Part shown: positions 1 through 12,654 of the stretch, one piece after another | Numbering within the stretch: position 1 is the stretch's first letter | Layout of the letters: every line of letters starts with the position of its first letter | From: Aphrophora alni | Taxonomy: Eukaryota > Arthropoda > Insecta > Hemiptera > Aphrophoridae | Assembly (NCBI GenBank): GCA_963513935.1 | Contig: OY740772.1 | Coordinates: forward strand, 13,424,098-13,488,097 | Length of the DNA stretch: 64,000 bases | Direction of reading: 5' to 3' | Made by a program: the position numbers and the translations under genes | The notes under the pieces: generated by a model | The model's input: the letters and a program-made list of their open reading frames with translations, nothing else | Databases searched by the model: none | What the model was told of the DNA's origin: nothing

Positions 1-1640
1 TTTATGAATCTAATAAAAAGTATGCATTAAAAAAAATGCTTTTCCTGTTGTTTTTGTATTAATATAATTAATTTTGCAGTCTAGTTGGTCATTTTCAATA
101 GACTTAAAGAAACAACGCTATGTAAAATAAAGACACAATATAATATGAAATCAGAAAACAGTAGAACTGTTTTTTATTTGCTTAGATTATACAAATTTTC
201 TAAACATTTTCCTGATTACATTTATTTATAAAACACACTGTCCAGGTTCGAAATAACTGAAGGATATGAATTGTATATTACACAAAAGTAATCTATGACT
301 CTCTGTATTCATGAGAGCTTACAAACCTTAAAAAAGAATGTGCTTCCATGCTTCTATTCATGTTACTGGAGCAGACGACAGCTATCACTAAATTCGTGCT
401 AGGCATTATTTTAATCCTGAAACAGTTAAACACCAGTTAAATACAAGCCTATACTTTTTTTTAAAACTTTAAAGTTGTGAGATAAATACAAATTCTAAGA
501 ATAATAAATGGTGAAAAATATCGTACACTTTCTCACTCATTTATCCCCAAAATTAAATAAAACTAATTGTCACCAAAAATATCAGTTTGGTAGTTGTCAA
601 CTAAAAAGAGAAAGTGAACCACACAATTCTGAAAAAAAATAAATAAATAAAATAAAAAATGAATTTAAATAAGGGTCTTGCCTCACTTTTGTTATAAACA
701 CATACACAACGTAAATCATATTTTGATTAAAATTATCTTTTTAATAACAGTAGTTAATTTTTGTTTTTTGCCAATTAATCCTGAACTGTTACTTCCAGAA
801 TCGTTAAAGTATTACTTGTGATTTTCACACAGGTTTAGGTTGTTAATCTTAACATTTCATTAAAGTTTTAACAAAATTGGTAGAGCCAATTAACAAAATT
901 ATGTCTTTTTTTCACAACCCAATAACCGATATCTTGTTTTTTTAACAATAACTAAAGAACCAACATTTTTGTTGTGACAGAGGTTTTTTGTCAAAAAAAA
1001 TTTGTATATTACTCGTAGAAGTTTGGCTCATGTTACAACAAGTCTTATATGTTACCTTACATAGCGAGGATTTTACTCGATGGAAGAGTACTTGAAGCCA
1101 TAATACTACATTGTTAATATTTGTCTTTTTGTATTATTTATATGTTTAATGTTTAGACTGCACTTCGAATTTGTATTTTAATAAGTCAAATGTACATAAT
1201 TATTGATAACTCAAATGTGTACTTACTAAAGCTTTGCTTCATCATATTGTGTACTGAATATAGGCTAATAAGAATAAACACACATTATAAGAGTTATTTA
1301 TATACAAAACTAAGCTTGTCGTCACACTTAAAAGTCAGAAGGGTTTTACAGAAGTAATAACAAATGGCCAAACCAGTACAAATAGAGATTACCGGGCACA
1401 AAAGTAACAAAAAAATTGTGCAAAATTTGTTTCAAACCGTACTTAGAAAAATAATATTTACACTGTTCACTTTTTCACCGTAAAAATTTAAAATGAAAAG
1501 TATCAAAACCATATAAAAGTAGATTATTTAAAATCTAGGGAATTGCTGTCACGAAGGTAATTATATAGTATATTACGAGCTTCTAGATATTGCACAATAA
1601 AATCAGTATCAATTATCAAACTATAAATTTAAAAGAATTA
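1..1640. other. AT-rich DNA, no gene seen
   Basis: No open frame of useful length, splice-bounded exon or recognisable protein fragment was found on either strand. The stretch is rich in A/T runs. It could be intergenic, intronic, or the 3' untranslated part of a gene lying to the left. Confidence 0.4.
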
Positions 1641-1850
1641 ATTTTTTCCGATAACTTTCAAATCAGCATTTCAGGAGAGATATATGACCAATGCATTTTG
1701 TTTGGATCCTTAAAGGCTACATTTGAGCAAATTTGATCTAAACGCTATAGCCAATTTTGAGTTTTTTAATTTTTCAAGGCAGCTATCTCTCAATATTTTT
1801 TATTCATCATGTAACTTTCTTTATACTATATATATATACTGCAGAAAATA
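1640..1850 (-). repeat. Interspersed repeat family X, partial copy
   Basis: Read on the minus strand, this matches the left half of the repeat seen at 18003-18690 and 25095-25930. Shared landmarks are an AAAGTTAcaTGATG block, a GTAGCTGCC-like block, a run near 'GCATTGGTCA' and a final 'AAAGTTATCG'-like block. It carries no coding sequence. The match was made by eye, so the limits are approximate. Confidence 0.45.
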
Positions 1851-1956
1851 TGATCTATTCAACTTATAAAAAAATCCCAAATATCTGACTCAATTAAAAG
1901 TTCAATTTTACATCTAACCCTGCTTATCATTATTAAAATGAACTTTAACACAATGT

Positions 1957-4293
1957 GTGAGGTGAATAAAAACTAGTATTTGTTTATACTAAGCTCTTTT
2001 GGGGTATTTTCTAGGTTTGAGGTGAATAAAACTCTTAGAATTTACTACTTCTAATAAATTCTAAGATAATCGGAATGGTTAGTATTTGCAAAGCTGTGCA
2101 GGTGAATAATAGTTAGTTTGTATTAGACGTGGTTAGTAAATTCTTAATTTTTATTAAGTCTGTGATAGGGGACGCTAGCTTTTAGATCATTTATAGTAAT
2201 GGCTAAGTTCATCCCGGTTCGTGACAAAAAGTGGTAACCTTAACGTAGGCGAATAGGCAATTGTAAACAATTACTTAGGTTTAAAGATCAAAACATTGAT
2301 TTTTTAAATCTGAGTTTTGCCTGAGCATGTTCTACATGGAGACACAAGGAGGAGCACTGTTACCCCGACAACAAATGGAAATATTACTGTATTACATAGG
2401 AGATTCAGGTAACGTTGTAGAAATATAGATATTCTAAAGTAGTCCTAATATTACAGTTTTTTACACATTTATCATCTTGCTTAATGATACGATTTTTATA
2501 GAATGATAGTACGGTAACTGGTGAAAATACTGTAACAAATTTTGTTTGTTTCAAGACACAAAAATTCACTGTATGAATTAAATTATAGGTTTTCAAAGTT
2601 GAGTGGCCAACGATGTTGGAGTTCATCAGAAAACTATGACCAAATCCCTCCATAATGTAATGTAGAGAATAATTGATAAATCCAACAAATCTATTAAATT
2701 TACTTCAAATTTAGGAGGCCGTCACCCGTTTTTTAGCAGCTGAAAACACCTGTTCAACATCAGAAGTTTTCTGCTGGTGGAAGACTGCGCCCATGTTGGG
2801 CAAAATCTTGCCAGGATGGCGACAAGGACACTGTTTTAGACGACAGTTAAATATCATGCAACCCAGTTTTTCCAAACTTATATTTAATATTGAATGTTAT
2901 TTTACAAACCTATATATTAATTATATTCACTACACTTACGTTTAACCCTCCCGAGAGACATGACCAGTGAATTTAAATTGTGGACATATCGAAAACACAA
3001 CCGATTTCTTTCAGCTCTCAAAGCAGAATCTCCAACTCAAGCCGTTCCACACGTATGTTCTCCCTCTCCTTTAGTAATCTCGTGCCGAGCCAACAAAATC
3101 TGGTCTTCTTGGCTGGGCCACATTTATATGAAATGAACAAAGTTACTCTTTTATAGCATATTTGTATGGCTACAGTCATTAGAGCTAGTACTCATATAGA
3201 AATTAAAAAGCCTACCATGTTCATAGATGAGTACATCAACAGAAAGGGTTATCTTAACATAAATGAGTAACGTCATCTGCGTTGCAGCCGAAAAAATTAC
3301 AAGTGACTCAGTAGAGTGGTCAGACTATAAGGTAGGACAAACTGTTGTCTTTGCGATCTCGTACCTGAGACCGCAGTACACATTTTGTTTGATTGTGAGG
3401 TACTGGAGTCCAATAGACCACAACAGACGTAAATTTTGACAAGAACACTCTCTACAAGATCCTGGAGGTTGTTAAAGGCACTAGGGTCGGTATAAGGTGA
3501 ACAAAGAAAAAGAGGAGCACAATAGGCTCATAGCCGAAGTGCGAAGGCCAATCAGAGCTTCAACAATTTGTCCCCAAGGAAAAAAAAGACTGGCCAGACA
3601 GTGTGCATGATACCAGAATGATTAAATAGGAGCACAGTAAAAATGTTATATCACATTATGACAGTGCCTTTTGTTTATTGGGGGACTAGAGCTATGGCAT
3701 TTCCCCATGGTTTATAACTCCTTTTCAGCAATCTAAAAACGAACATGACAGATTTTTTAACTTGACTTACTTCAAAGAAAGAGTCGTCGTTGAACGAATA
3801 TTTTTGGACATTCCAAAAATAAGTTTCCAATACTTGCGAACCCATTTACAAAAAAATCATATTTCATATTATTTAGTAATATTTTTAAATGACCAACAGT
3901 GATTCCCTTACTGATAGAATTATTAAACTTTTCAGTCAATGTAGATCAGGCTGTATTTTTTGATTGCACTATAGATTTTTTTCCAGAACAATTGGGCATT
4001 TCATAACTACTCTTACTAGCAACGCTCCATCAACATTCTCGCTGATCTTATTTCCTTGATAAAAATTCATTCTTTTTCTGAAGATATTACGACGTCCATC
4101 ATTATGAATGCGCATTATCTTAGAATTCATTAAGGGTTAGTTCATACTAGGCTGTTAGAATATAACAGTTCTTATCTGGAAAGTCTTAAAAAAACTACAG
4201 AGTTTTAGCCAATTCTTATTCAAATCATTTTGAGAAAGTGCTAAATGTAGTTAGCTCTAACTAGCTAGAATATACTAGTTTTATTCACCTCAC
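1957..4293. mobile_element. Candidate TIR-bounded element with LINE debris inside
   Basis: The left end (1957-1982) reads GTGAGGTGAATAAAAACTAG and the right end (4269-4293) is its near-exact inverse, giving an inverted repeat of about 24 bp. The motif GGTGAATAA recurs on + near 2021 and 2101. No transposase frame remains. Part of a decayed LINE (3280-3560) lies inside. No target duplication was established, so the two ends might instead be separate copies of one short repeat. Confidence 0.35.
3280..3570 (+). pseudogene. Decayed non-LTR retrotransposon (LINE) C-terminal end
   Basis: One frame at about 3335-3430 reads CLCDLVPETAVHILFDCEVL and then ESNRP. This resembles the CxxC...H...C tail that ends the reverse transcriptase protein of several LINE clades. 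Upstream and downstream frames are closed by stops and shifts. DNA from about 2700 to 3130 may belong to the same insertion, but I could not read a domain there. Confidence 0.45.
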
Positions 4294-4631
4294 CCAGTAT
4301 CTCATAAATAATACATTTATTTTTGAGGTAATAAATATATTTATCATATAATATCCAAAATAAACTAACAAAAGAAAATGCCCCATTATTTAAAGTCTAC
4401 AGTGATAAGAAACTAGCATAAACGTATACCTTCAGTTATCTGCCAGAAGCAGAACAGTACATCACAAAATAAACACATGGCATTACCAAAATATTTTTTA
4501 CTAGATTAAACAAAATATTATGTTATGTTGTTTTAAGTGCTGATTTAAGAGTTATTTTAGCTGGTAGCGTTCAGCTAAACAATGCTGTAGTGTATTCAAC
4601 AATATAACTAATTAATAGACTTAAAAACAAG

Positions 4632-4659
<28 letters not shown>
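4632..4659. repeat. TA microsatellite
   Basis: About fourteen uninterrupted TA units. It lies in AT-rich DNA between two candidate elements. Confidence 0.9.
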
Positions 4660-4662
<3 letters not shown>

Positions 4663-4778
4663 TCATAAAATTATCTGCAACTTAAAGACAAGTATAATTT
4701 ATTTATAATATGAGAAGCATGAAGTAAATGATAAAATGATGCAAAAATTACTAAAATATGGACAATTCTAATACATTA

Positions 4779-6048
4779 AAGTCTGATAATACGGTACCTA
4801 ACAGTATGCCAAGCTAGTCAGGCACATTGACAAGCTGCAACAAACTACTTAATTGCAGCTAATATGAGATATGTATTGATAAAAAGAAACAGAAAAATTT
4901 AAGGTAATTTGTCTATTAATATGTCCAAACTGAATTTTGAAAATTATCTTAAGTGTATGGAGAATTTTGCTGGCAAGAGAAAGTATTGTTACAAAATAAA
5001 TAGAATAATGACAAGAGTTTGTTTAATATATAAAAAAAAACATTCATTTTGATTTAGTTTTCACAAATGGTGTAACTAATATCCGGCATTATCATTAAAT
5101 AGATTACTACTATATTAGGCCTACTATTTTGACTTATTATTAATTTTATTGTTAGGCCTACCTGAAACGGTATGTCAAATAATCCTACTCTTTTTACCTT
5201 CTTTTGGATTACAGCTGTTTCAGGCACAATGGTCTAACATGAAATCTATAATTTGAAACATGTACATATAAACAGTACAGGTACATTAACTTGTTCAATT
5301 ACAACTACAAGTCGTCGACGGTTATCAAATTTTGTAGCATTCATGAACATAACAAAAGACAAAATAACACAAAATGAGAACAGATTAGAAATACAGGACA
5401 CAACCAATTCGTATTTTACAGACTAGATTATATAATTATATGCAGTTTATTGTAAGGGAAAAAACCTTTGTTTTTTGTAAAAAATCCAAAATAAAATTGT
5501 AAAGCCTACATTTATATTAAATAATTTTGTTGATAACTATTTTAAATCCTTAATAGTTTGTTTTTATGCAACAGCAAATAGCTGATGACTTCTTTAACAA
5601 TAGTGAATAGACACTTGCTGCATATGCATCATTAAACAATGAAGTAGTGGCCCCATATGTATTCCTTTCTCTTCCTATTGGGCTAATGCTACTGTACTTC
5701 AACTGTCTCAATAACTCTATGACTAACAGTTGTATGTGTGGTGACACCAGTATGTATTGTTCTTTATGTGTGTTGCTTTAAAATGTCCCCTAAATGAAGT
5801 AAAGTTCCTACAAAAGTACTGGACTTATGTCGTTTCAAAAAATTTATACGCAAGTTTAATAAAGTTGTTAAATAATTCTACTATAAATAAACAGAAATAT
5901 GTTAATATCAGTTATTTTAAATAACTGATGTACTTTTTAAGTTTCTCAAAACCCTTATATTTCAGAAAAATTCACATACTAAAAAGATATCTGATAATAC
6001 AGTATCCAGTATTGTCCAAGTTGTGAGCATGCCGGATTATCAGACTTT
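4779..6048. mobile_element. Candidate non-autonomous TIR element
   Basis: The left end reads AAGTCTGATAATACGG. The right end at about 6034-6048 is the inverse of AAAGTCTGATAATCCGG. A TA dinucleotide flanks the left end and a TTA the right, as expected for TA-targeting pogo/Tigger-type elements. The interior has no credible frame. A palindromic pair (ACCTGAAACGG near 5160 and CTGTTTCAGG near 5214) lies inside. The class is inferred from the ends only. Confidence 0.4.
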
Positions 6049-6049
6049 T

Positions 6050-7340
6050 AGCGATTTATCAGTATGTTGTTGAAAAATGTATATAAAATGTATATTGGTA
6101 CAACTGTTCTAACATTTCTCAAAATGAATCCATATAAACTACAAACTAAATAATTCAAGTCAGAAAACCTTTACAAATTTTTAATCATAACTCTATGCAT
6201 ACAATTTATTTATGCATAATTCTATTTGATCTGAGTATATTCTTCTGTCACTTATTGCGTACAAACTCCATTTTCAGAAGCTATTCAAGTATTACAATAC
6301 TAAAGTGTCAGCAGAATTAAGGATAATAGTGAGAGTGATAAAAGAGATTGGCCTAATCGGATTAGTTATCTACATTCAGTACTAACAGAAATAATATAGA
6401 TTATGAAAATAATTCGATTATATTCTCTCATGTTTTACCTTTTAAAAAGTATTTACAAATAAATAAATACTCACTTGGAGCATACTTACCTAATCCTATA
6501 TTTTGTAAATGCTAAAACATAATAGATAAATAAATTACAAAATGTACAACATACATTTTATAAAATTACAAAAAGCTGTTTATTTTTTAATTGATCTTAA
6601 AAATAAATATTTGACGCACATGCCTGAAATCTTCTGAAAAAGCTTGACTGTTGTAAATATGTAACAAGTTTTTGGCTGTTTGTTTATATAATCTTCCCTT
6701 CTCCAAATGTATGTTAACTCGAGTCACTGAAACTCACTTCAGAAAAATACAATAATTAATACATTTTTATAACAAAGTTTACATTTTACTTTATTAATTA
6801 CAAAAAAAAATACAAATGATGAGGGTTTAAAGCTAAGGATATGAAGGATATGGTTATTCATCATGAAAATCAATATTGTTAGAATATTATTACTTTGTCT
6901 CCTTCTTGTGTCTTCATTTATAACATATTATAAAGCATATGTTCCAAATTCAGAAATAATCATAAAAGGGTCGTTGATACATTAATACAAAATTATATAA
7001 TTATATATATATATATATATATAGTACAAATTCTTTACAATTATACACCGACAAATAAAATGAGTAGACATGGTGACAACAACCTTAGTTCACTATTTAA
7101 CCTTGTATGACTATTTTTTAAGATAAAACAAATATTCTGAAATGCTTTATAGTACATATAAAGAAAAACTATTAAAATATATATTAATATTACTTCTCTT
7201 TTTGCCTCAACTTGACGCTAATTATTAAGTTTAGTCTATAGTAGGCCTGTAGTAATTCTTTCTCCTTTAACCAGCAACAGCTGTTACTCAATTCACAAAT
7301 GATATTATCTAACCAAGTATACTTATTAATATATTCATAA
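6050..7340. other. AT-rich DNA, no gene seen
   Basis: Nothing coding was recognised. A TA microsatellite of about eleven units sits at 7002-7023. Confidence 0.4.
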
Positions 7341-7342
7341 TA

Positions 7343-9877
7343 CAGTAAAACCTGCCTAAAACGAACCCTTTCTAAAATGGAAACCTGGGTAAACAGAAAA
7401 TAAATTGTATACACCAATGTAATTTAATACAAAACTAACGCGGAAACAGAAATTTTGTTGGGTACAGATAGTCCCCTTTATAAGCGGTAGATGTGTTGTG
7501 GGTAAGTGCCGCATAATGTGAAACCGTGTATAACCACGTCATTACTTCTGTACAGATCAAACAATCACTGCTTTGGCGTAACTCAGCTCAAATACAAAAC
7601 TTTCAAGGACTTTTTTCATCTTTTATGCACTGAACTTGAGAAGAGAGTCAGATGTCAAAGAGTGCCACCGCCACAGCATTACGTCTGTAGCCTATACTTC
7701 AAACAATCACCGCTTTGGCGAAACTCAGCAGCTACATGCACTAATGAGGCAGTTTCTAGGAATCATAACCCCTCGATCCATCCTTTCCTTCTTTACATTA
7801 CTGTACTTTCTGCTGGTATAAGTCCCGTTTTTTCTGAGAATTAGGGTACTGCATAGCAGAATTGTTTTGTACTGTACACATGTGTACATTAGTCTACACT
7901 ACACTGTACATTAGTCCCACTATTTTCAGTTTTGTGCCTACTGCCCGACATACAACAAGTGATATTGTTCAAACGTGTGAACTAAATTTACAGTCATTAA
8001 AAAATAATTGTAGCCTACATACAGTACTTATTGTAATTTAGTTACTTTTTAAATTAGTTTTTTAGTGATAGTGTGTACATACAGTACAGTGATTTGTAAT
8101 GTCATCGAAACATAAAACGCTTACGCTAAAAGAAACAATAAAAGTTATTGAAGAACATGAAAAAAATAAACGTTCAGGTAAAGAATTAACTGTGTTATTT
8201 AAAGTGGGAAAAACTTATTTCAAATTTATGACATTTTGAAAAGTGTTAAAATTAAATATTGGTGGTTAAAAGGAACAACCGAACATGTGAAGCATATTGC
8301 CAATTGTGCTGAAAATGACGAATTAAATCGTGTTATGTTTGAGTGGTTTGTCAGTGCTCGTGCTAAAGGAGTTCCAATTTCAGGATCATTGATACAAACT
8401 GAAGCTTTAGAGACGGCAAAAAAGTTAGGTAAAGTCAATTTCAAGGCATCTAATGGTTGGCTCAAGAGTTTTAAACGTCGTCTAACATTGTTTTCAATTC
8501 TGTATGTGATGAAGCTAATGATGTTGATATGCAGACTGTAACAGACTGGAAAACAAAAATTAAAGACTTAGTTGCGGGATATTAACATAAAAATGTTTAT
8601 AATAGTGACGAAACAGGCATTTTTTTAAAGACATTGACTGTCCGTGGAGAGAAATGTTCAGGCGGTAAGATGTCTAAGGAAAGACTTACGGTGTTTATTT
8701 GTGTGAACATGACTGGTGAAATAGAAAAACCAATAGTGATGGGAAAAGCAGCATGTCCCAGGGCTTTTAGACACTTAGACTGCAATTCCCTCCCAGTACT
8801 TTGGTGATTTAATAAAAAAGCTTGGATGACCAGTTCTATAATGGAAGAGTGGCTTCATTCTTTTAATGAACAAATGAAATTTCAAAATTGTAAGGTCATA
8901 TTGTTTTTAGATAATGCTACCTGTCATTCAAAAATTAATTTGTCAAAAATTAATTCAGTGTCTAAAGCTAGCCTTTTTTCCTTATAACACAACTTCAGTT
9001 ACACAACCAATGGATCAGGGTGTAATTTACACACTGAAATCCTGTATAGGAAGTTCATGCTACAATCACTTGTTGCTAAAATTTCCACCTGTTCCAATGT
9101 TTCAGAACTAGTTAAGCAAGTTAATGTTCTTGATGCGGTTAACTGGATACACCAGGCCACAAAAAGAGTTCTTCCAGAAAGTGTGAAAAAGTGTTTTTTT
9201 AAAGCTGGTTTCCCTGCTCAAGTATCATTGACTAATTCTGACATTGAAGTGGATAATTTAAGGGACATTTCCGATCTCTTTGTACAAGGAATGCTACTTG
9301 TTCAACCTGAAGTCATCGTAAATTTTGACGACGTACTTTCGACATCAGAAGACATCAAAAGTGCGTCCGATATTGGTCTCAAAAATAGCGCAAAGGAAGT
9401 GACAGAAGAAACGGACGATGACGACGAAGATGAAAGAGAATTGAAAATTCACACTTTAGGAGAAGCACTAACTTGCATGAATGATCTTCAGGAATTTGCG
9501 GCTCTTAAAAATGTACCGGAACTTGTGAAACTAATTCAGGACGCCAAAGAGATCACTCAGCGGTCTGTTATTAAAACATCGCGACAGTGTACTTAAAAAG
9601 AAATGTTTGGACAAAAAAACTAGAAAAGAGAATGGATTACTTACATGTAAGTTGATTTAAAAAATAAATCTAGTTTTCACGTACTGTATTAAGTTTATTT
9701 TAACTACAGTATATACATATTTCCTTCTTCTTGTTCTTGTGACAAAACAAATACAGTAAGCTAGGCTATACAGTATGTAACATATTAAAAAAAAAATTAA
9801 GAACCTCTATAAAACGGAAACCTCCCAAAATGGAAAAAAAAAATACGATCATGTTCCGTTTTAGACAGGTTTTACTG
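7343..9877 (+). mobile_element. Tigger/pogo-type DNA transposon, inactive
   Basis: Ends are inverted copies: the left reads CAGTAAAACCTGCCTAAAAC and the right is the inverse of CAGTAAAACCTGTCTAAAAC. A TA target duplication flanks both sides (7341-7342 and 9878-9879). The 2535-bp length and the CAGT terminus fit the Tigger branch of the Tc1/mariner superfamily. The 5' non-coding part holds an imperfect direct repeat of about 30 bp (near 7556 and 7699, shared core CGCTTTGGCGAAACTCAG with differences). The body is the broken transposase described next. Confidence 0.85.
8099..9596 (+). pseudogene. Tigger transposase (CENP-B/jerky-like), frameshifted
   Basis: The start codon at 8099 opens an N-terminal CENP-B-type helix-turn-helix (MSSKHKTLTLKETIKVIEEH) that shifts frame near 8215. 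The next segment (about 8236-8480) is the second DNA-binding half, ending NGWLKSFKRR. After another shift come the catalytic blocks: YNSDETGIF near 8600 (first Asp), ILFLDNATCH near 8905 (second Asp) and QPMDQGVIY near 9005 (third Asp of the DDD set). An intact acidic C-terminal frame runs 9057-9596 and ends in TAA. At least four shifts or stops separate these parts, so no protein is made. The family normally cuts and pastes its own element at TA sites. Confidence 0.85.
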
Positions 9878-9879
9878 TA

Positions 9880-11127
9880 TTATGTACATTGAAGATATCA
9901 AAATTAAAATATTGAAAAAGGACATATTACTTCTTTACCGAGTCTGTAAGCCTACTTGTGCAATAAGGACAGACACATACAGAAAAATATGTCCTCAATA
10001 TTTTAACTTTGACTTGTACAAAGTATCCTTATATTGTGTTTGTATGTAATTTATATTTATAAACAAATAAAATAATATGCTCAGCTTGAAAACGATGTGG
10101 TTGAATGGCAAAACAGCTGCTGCTGTTTATTTAAAACATCGATATATTGGTTATGCGACTGATATACATCAAATAAATAAATTTAAAAGTCACAAATAAT
10201 TTTGAATAAATACATCTGTCTCGTGCCAGACATGGAGCTGAAATTGAACAAATACAGAAAGATAAAAAATATATCTACGAATAACTGACTTAAAACTAAA
10301 TATTTTAAGTAAACCTCTTAACCACTATAACTCCAAAAGCCTGGAAAAGTTTTGGTTGCACAAGGAATCTTATAATCCAGTAGATTGTAGGTATAAACAA
10401 GAGATACTTACATAATACAGCATGCATACATAAAATACAACTACAATGGTGCTATACTTCCTAATTGAATCATGTCGCAAGTTAATCTACAGTAAATAGT
10501 CCTTGAATCAGCAACACATTATTTATGTGTAATGAAAGATTTGGAGTCTTGCAAAGCCAGTCTAGTACGAGATTCTAACAGCATCAATAGATCTCTTATC
10601 ATGTAGTAACTTGTGGATGACATGTAGAGGGTTTTTCAAAATGAACCAAAACAACCTGTCCTGTCCAATAAATTAATGGTTTTACATAAAATATTATGCT
10701 ACAGTTAGAATCACCTAGTTCACTTGGATCTGACCATTTTAAACAAATTTAATGTTTAAACAAATTTATATCAGGCTTAACCTACCTGTATCATTACATT
10801 ACCTACCCTACCAAGTTGAGGACTAGAGTTGAAAATTGTGCTATAAAGAGGAAGAATAATGTCCGAATTTAATTACTTTAAAAAATAAAAAAGTAACATA
10901 CCTAACCTGTATGTTAGACAAGTTTATTGAAAAAACCCATTAAATCTTATGAATATGTAAGATGTAATAAACTTAATGTTTTTTAACTTCATAGAGAGGT
11001 TAACCAAAAGTATTGAATACAGTGATACTAGCCTATTAGGTTTATTCGTTTCAACTTTAACAAATCTAGATAATAAACTGTATAGGCCACAGTTTCATAA
11101 ATAACTTAGGCATAAAAGGCTTTTTTT
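9880..11127. other. AT-rich DNA, no gene seen
   Basis: No exon-like frame, RNA gene or end-bounded element was recognised between the Tigger element and the foldback at 11128. Confidence 0.35.
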
Positions 11128-11733
11128 GATAAATATCTATTGTACATTATCATTGGATTTTATTATTAAAATTATCAGTTCGTATTTTTTTGTCGGAAGA
11201 GACTTTTAAAGTTACAAAATACATTATTTTAGTAAAAAATAAGAAATATAAAAGTACGAAATCCAGCTTAGGTTATGACTACCTACAATAATACTGATAA
11301 CTACATTCGTCAAGTTAGTGAATGTTGTTTCATTACATCTGGCTAGGTAACTATATATCCATAAGAAATAGATTTGGGCAGAAATATATATATTCACCTA
11401 GCCAGACCTAATAAAACAAATTTTTTTCACCATGACAAATATATGTTTCAATAATAAACATTGAAAGATTACACATCCACTAACTTTACTAACGTAGTTT
11501 TATATATTAACATAGGCTTTCGTAATCAGAGCTGGATTTAACCTAATAATAGCTGGATTCCCATGTTTTTATATTTGTCATTTGACAGTGAAAAAATGCA
11601 TTTTGGGACTTGAAATGTGTCTTCGTACAAAAAATATGATCTGATTGTTTGAATACAAGGTAGCCTAATTATTTAACGATTTCATAATTTTTCATAGCAC
11701 AACCCGAAGATAATGTACAATAGATATTTACCC
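11128..11733. mobile_element. Palindromic foldback element, family Y
   Basis: The outer ends are an exact inverted repeat of about 22 bp (TAAATATCTATTGTACATTA at left, its inverse at right). Inverted similarity continues inward: AAATCCAGC near 11259 against GCTGGATTT near 11531, and TTAGTGAATG near 11318 against CATCCACTAA near 11475. The centre is rich in TA. There is no frame. The interior resembles DNA at 50177-52378 and 55436-56010. This is most simply a non-autonomous hairpin-like DNA element. Confidence 0.65.
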
Positions 11734-11734
11734 T

Positions 11735-12650
11735 TTTTTAATTCCTTTCTACATAACTTGAGTATCACATAGGTTTCATCAAGGTAGTTTGACATGGGAG
11801 AAGCTCCTTTCTAATTATTTTATAAGTGATTTCTGCAAAATAAGGTTATTGGAGATGTAAGGGAACAATATCCTGAACAGAAAATCCAACATGACTAAGA
11901 TTTAACTTTCAAAAATCGGAATTAAGCGAGACAAATGAACAAGATACTAGTAATGCAAAACTTCTTCCAAATAGCCTGGAGGCCTAAAAATCAATATTAA
12001 TCAACAACAAAAATTATTGATTTTTCCAACATGAACACATCTTATATATAAATCAATCAAATAATTTTGGACATTTGACATCACATACCAAGTTGTTGGT
12101 AAACATTATAATATACCATCAAAATATAGGCCAACATTAATTAGACAAAAGTACGTTAAGAAATATAGATTTTGGTTACAATTCTTAGAAAAACGTTCGT
12201 ACTATTCACTTTTATATCAAACAAATGTGTAAATACAATCATGAAGAATGAAAGGGTTACCTACTTGTTGTCCTAACCTAAGAAAGACCTTCTGTTTTTT
12301 TAATAATGTAATAAATCCAGACGACAGATTTCCTACAATTACTAACAATAACGTGAATTACTTAACCAAAAATTACAGATTTAAATTAAAATCAGAGAAA
12401 ATTATCGTTTCTTTTTTTAAACATGTAAGCAATTAATCCTAACTAGAATAATATCTTCTCTAAAAGTAAAATGCTAGACTCCCAAGGACTGGACTGAAAA
12501 TAGCGAGAATGGAAAATGGAACAAATGCTTACTAAATAGAAAGTTAAACTATCCACGATACTGTAGGATATTCCATTAGAACAGAAGTAACGTTTTATAT
12601 AACCAAAGTGGACAGCCTAATATAGTCAACTCTAGTAATAATACCTCTAT
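11735..12650. other. AT-rich DNA, no gene seen
   Basis: One short open frame (12248-12436) has no recognisable domain and no supporting signals. Nothing else was identified. Confidence 0.35.
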
Positions 12651-12654
12651 TATA

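Noticed and set aside
7506..7844. 112-residue frame in the left part of the first Tigger element
   Set aside because: It overlaps non-coding transposon DNA with a duplicated 30-bp segment, and a second frame overlaps it; no domain is seen.
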